From: Eubacteriales bacterium
GTDB taxonomy: Bacteria; Bacillota; Clostridia; Oscillospirales; CAG-382
Reading direction: 5' to 3'
DNA length: 7,634 nt
Assembly: GCA_028701715.1 (NCBI GenBank)
Contig: JAQVQF010000117.1
Coordinates: forward strand, 1-7,634
Both the position numbers and the translations under genes were made by a program. The notes below the pieces were generated by a model that saw only the letters and a program-made list of their open reading frames with translations, made no database searches and was not told the DNA's origin. Positions 5,886 through 7,634 of the stretch are shown here, piece by piece. The stretch's first letter is position 1. The number at the start of each line of letters is the position of its first letter.

Positions 5886-7634
5886 ATGAAAACAGTTAAA
5901 TTCTTTAAGCATATACTGCTGTCCATGCTTACCGCTTCGCTGATGGTACCGCTTGGCGTTTCGTCGGAAGCGGCATCGTCCGACGAAAACCTTGTAAAGG
6001 GTCTCGGTTATACGGTTGAGACCGGTGTGGACATCACCCACAGCTACGCCCTGTTCGGCAATGAAACCGATCCCGCCTTGGGTAAGCTGACCGACGGTAA
6101 AAAAGCCTCGTCAGATGCTTATGCCGACAAGGAATGGAACACATTCTACAGAGGGCTTTCGAGATCGATAATATTCGAACTTCCCGAGGAAAAGGCGGTT
6201 ACGGGCTTTGAGATTTCTCTATTACAGAATAACTCCGCGGGAATTCAGCTTTCAAACTATTATGACCTTTATATTTCCGAAAACGGCACGGATTGGATGC
6301 TTGCCTATTCGTATGATTCTTCCGACAAGACCGCCTGCACATATACCAGACGCTTAAAAATAACCGCCGTAAGCATAGGAAGATTCAAAGCGAAATACGT
6401 TAAAATAAAATTCCGGCTCGAGGTCAACGCGTATATCGACGAAATTGAGGTATACGGCGGCGAAACTGACGGCACGGAAGCGGCATTTGTTAAATATGTT
6501 GACCCTTACGACTATAAAAACGCTTATAATTCCGGAGTCGAGGGCTGCAAGGATATGGTGCTGCTGTACTGCGGTTATAAGGGAAAGTACGATATTAGCT
6601 TCGTCCAGAACACCGAGGAGGAGATGCTGTACTACTGCGGCTATGTATCCAAGAACGGCGAAATGCTCGACACCATGTTCGACTCGTTTATGTTTTCCGC
6701 CTTGGGCAACGCCGCGCCCTCCGGAAGAACCTTAAATCAGGGCGGCGACGCTCCGCTTATGTCCGACTGGCAGTATTACATCGACAGCATTTTCGATACC
6801 GAATACAACTGCGGCGCCATCGAACGCGCGCTTGACAGCGTCAAAGCGGCCACCGACAAGAACGACTATACCATGAAGCTTATCATCAATATGCCATACC
6901 CCAACATTTCGGCTGACAAGCCTTTCGGCGACATAGACGGCGACGGCGAGGACGAGCTGTGCCGCAGCAAGGAAGAGCAGCTTGCGATATACGGCTGGTT
7001 TATGGACGCGGTTATAACAAAAATGGAAGAACGCGGCTATAAAAATATTGAGCTCGGCGGCTTTTACTGGGAACCCGAAAACATAATAACCGGCTTGGGA
7101 GAGGAGGAATACGGCTTTATATACAGGGTTTCGGAGCTTGTGCACGAAAGAGATGTTAACTTTTTCTGGATACCCCTCCTTTACGCCAACGGTATGGATA
7201 AAGCATACGAAATGGGTTTCGACTGCGCCATGATGCAGCCTAACCTCTCTTTCCTTGACTACGGTGAGCCGGAAATGCTGTACGGGCTTGACGAAGCCAT
7301 ACGCAAATACGGATTAGGCATTGAGATGGAGATACACTGGGACGCCGTAAATTTAAGCTCTGCCGATAACGCCAAGCGTTTAAACCAGTTTTATTCCTAC
7401 CTTGACGGCGGCTATCGTTTAGGATATATGACGGACGCTTCGCATTCGTATTATCAAAACTCCAATCCCGGTTCGTTCTATGTATGCGCCAAATCAAATT
7501 CCGAAAAACTGCGCTCCGTTTACGACGATGTATACGCCTTCATTAAGCACACCTATGTACCCCATATCCCGACTCTTACCTCAAAGGATTTCAAGACCGA
7601 GGTCGATGAAAAGCTGTACGGCTACATAAACGCC
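5886..7634 (+). CDS. Secreted protein with discoidin-like module and DUF4855 domain (3' end outside window)
   Basis: 583 codons are visible and the frame is still open at the window edge. Residues 1 to about 29 form a Sec signal peptide with no lipobox Cys. Residues about 50-192 look like a galactose-binding/F5-8 type C fold: 'LTDGKKASS', 'SRSIIFELPEEKAVTGFEISLLQ', 'YDLYISENGTDWMLA', 'YVKIKFRL' and the closing 'IDEIEVYG'. From about 222 the sequence matches DUF4855: 'DMVLLYCGY', 'LGGFYWEPENI' (390-400), 'FFWIPLLYANG' (426-436) and 'MGFDCAMMQPNLSF' (443-456). Within it, 'GDIDGDGEDEL' (348-358) resembles a calcium-binding loop. 'GFYWEPE' and 'EMEIHWD' (480-486) hold acidic residues that would suit a glycan-active barrel, but DUF4855 function is not established to my knowledge. 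It has its own promoter and candidate operator. A role on extracellular carbohydrate is inferred from the binding module and secretion. Confidence 0.85.
   Translation, partial: MKTVKFFKHILLSMLTASLMVPLGVSSEAASSDENLVKGLGYTVETGVDITHSYALFGNETDPALGKLTDGKKASSDAYADKEWNTFYRGLSRSIIFELPEEKAVTGFEISLLQNNSAGIQLSNYYDLYISENGTDWMLAYSYDSSDKTACTYTRRLKITAVSIGRFKAKYVKIKFRLEVNAYIDEIEVYGGETDGTEAAFVKYVDPYDYKNAYNSGVEGCKDMVLLYCGYKGKYDISFVQNTEEEMLYYCGYVSKNGEMLDTMFDSFMFSALGNAAPSGRTLNQGGDAPLMSDWQYYIDSIFDTEYNCGAIERALDSVKAATDKNDYTMKLIINMPYPNISADKPFGDIDGDGEDELCRSKEEQLAIYGWFMDAVITKMEERGYKNIELGGFYWEPENIITGLGEEEYGFIYRVSELVHERDVNFFWIPLLYANGMDKAYEMGFDCAMMQPNLSFLDYGEPEMLYGLDEAIRKYGLGIEMEIHWDAVNLSSADNAKRLNQFYSYLDGGYRLGYMTDASHSYYQNSNPGSFYVCAKSNSEKLRSVYDDVYAFIKHTYVPHIPTLTSKDFKTEVDEKLYGYINA

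Noticed and set aside
6732..7145. - strand open frame of 137 codons inside the DUF4855 gene
   Set aside because: The + strand frame carries clear DUF4855 motifs through the same bases; the antisense reading shows no recognisable domain.

Overview
The window looks like a piece of chromosome from an anaerobic Gram-positive bacterium of class Clostridia, probably an uncultured gut or rumen lineage. The reasons are a type III glutamine synthetase, an ECF sigma / zinc-finger anti-sigma / DUF4097 operon of Firmicutes type, AGGAGG-like ribosome binding sites, sigma-A-like promoters, a prepilin leader of the kind common in Clostridia, and a DUF4855 protein. All five convincing genes or gene groups read on the + strand; I found no convincing gene on the - strand, and no RNA gene, CRISPR array or transposon.

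Layout. 1-800: C-terminal part of a type III glutamine synthetase, cut by the window edge and closed by a good hairpin terminator at 818-856. 934/937-2929: a compact three-gene operon with an ECF sigma factor, a membrane anti-sigma factor (ZAS zinc finger joined to a membrane domain resembling the DUF1700 C-terminus) and a membrane-anchored DUF4097 beta-repeat protein that overlaps the anti-sigma gene by 8 bases. A strong terminator at 3006-3045 closes it. 2930-3316 holds no gene I can support, but carries the next promoter and a direct repeat. 3317-5773: a large protein whose N-terminus is a type IV prepilin leader and whose body is a PhoA-type alkaline phosphatase followed by beta-rich C-terminal sequence. 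5886 to the end: a secreted protein with a discoidin-like module and a DUF4855 domain, cut by the right edge.

How they may work together. The sigma operon is a self-contained envelope-sensing unit: the anti-sigma holds the sigma factor at the membrane, and the DUF4097 protein is probably an effector or modulator on the outer face. The last two genes are separate transcription units with almost the same promoter design (TTGAAA, 17-base spacer, TGA-extended TAYACT). Both encode exported or surface proteins, so co-expression is plausible.

The most unusual item is the prepilin-alkaline phosphatase fusion, which also seems to carry Glu where the classical third ligand of the Zn1 site is His. The 10-bp palindrome around the -10 box of the DUF4855 gene is the best operator candidate in the window.
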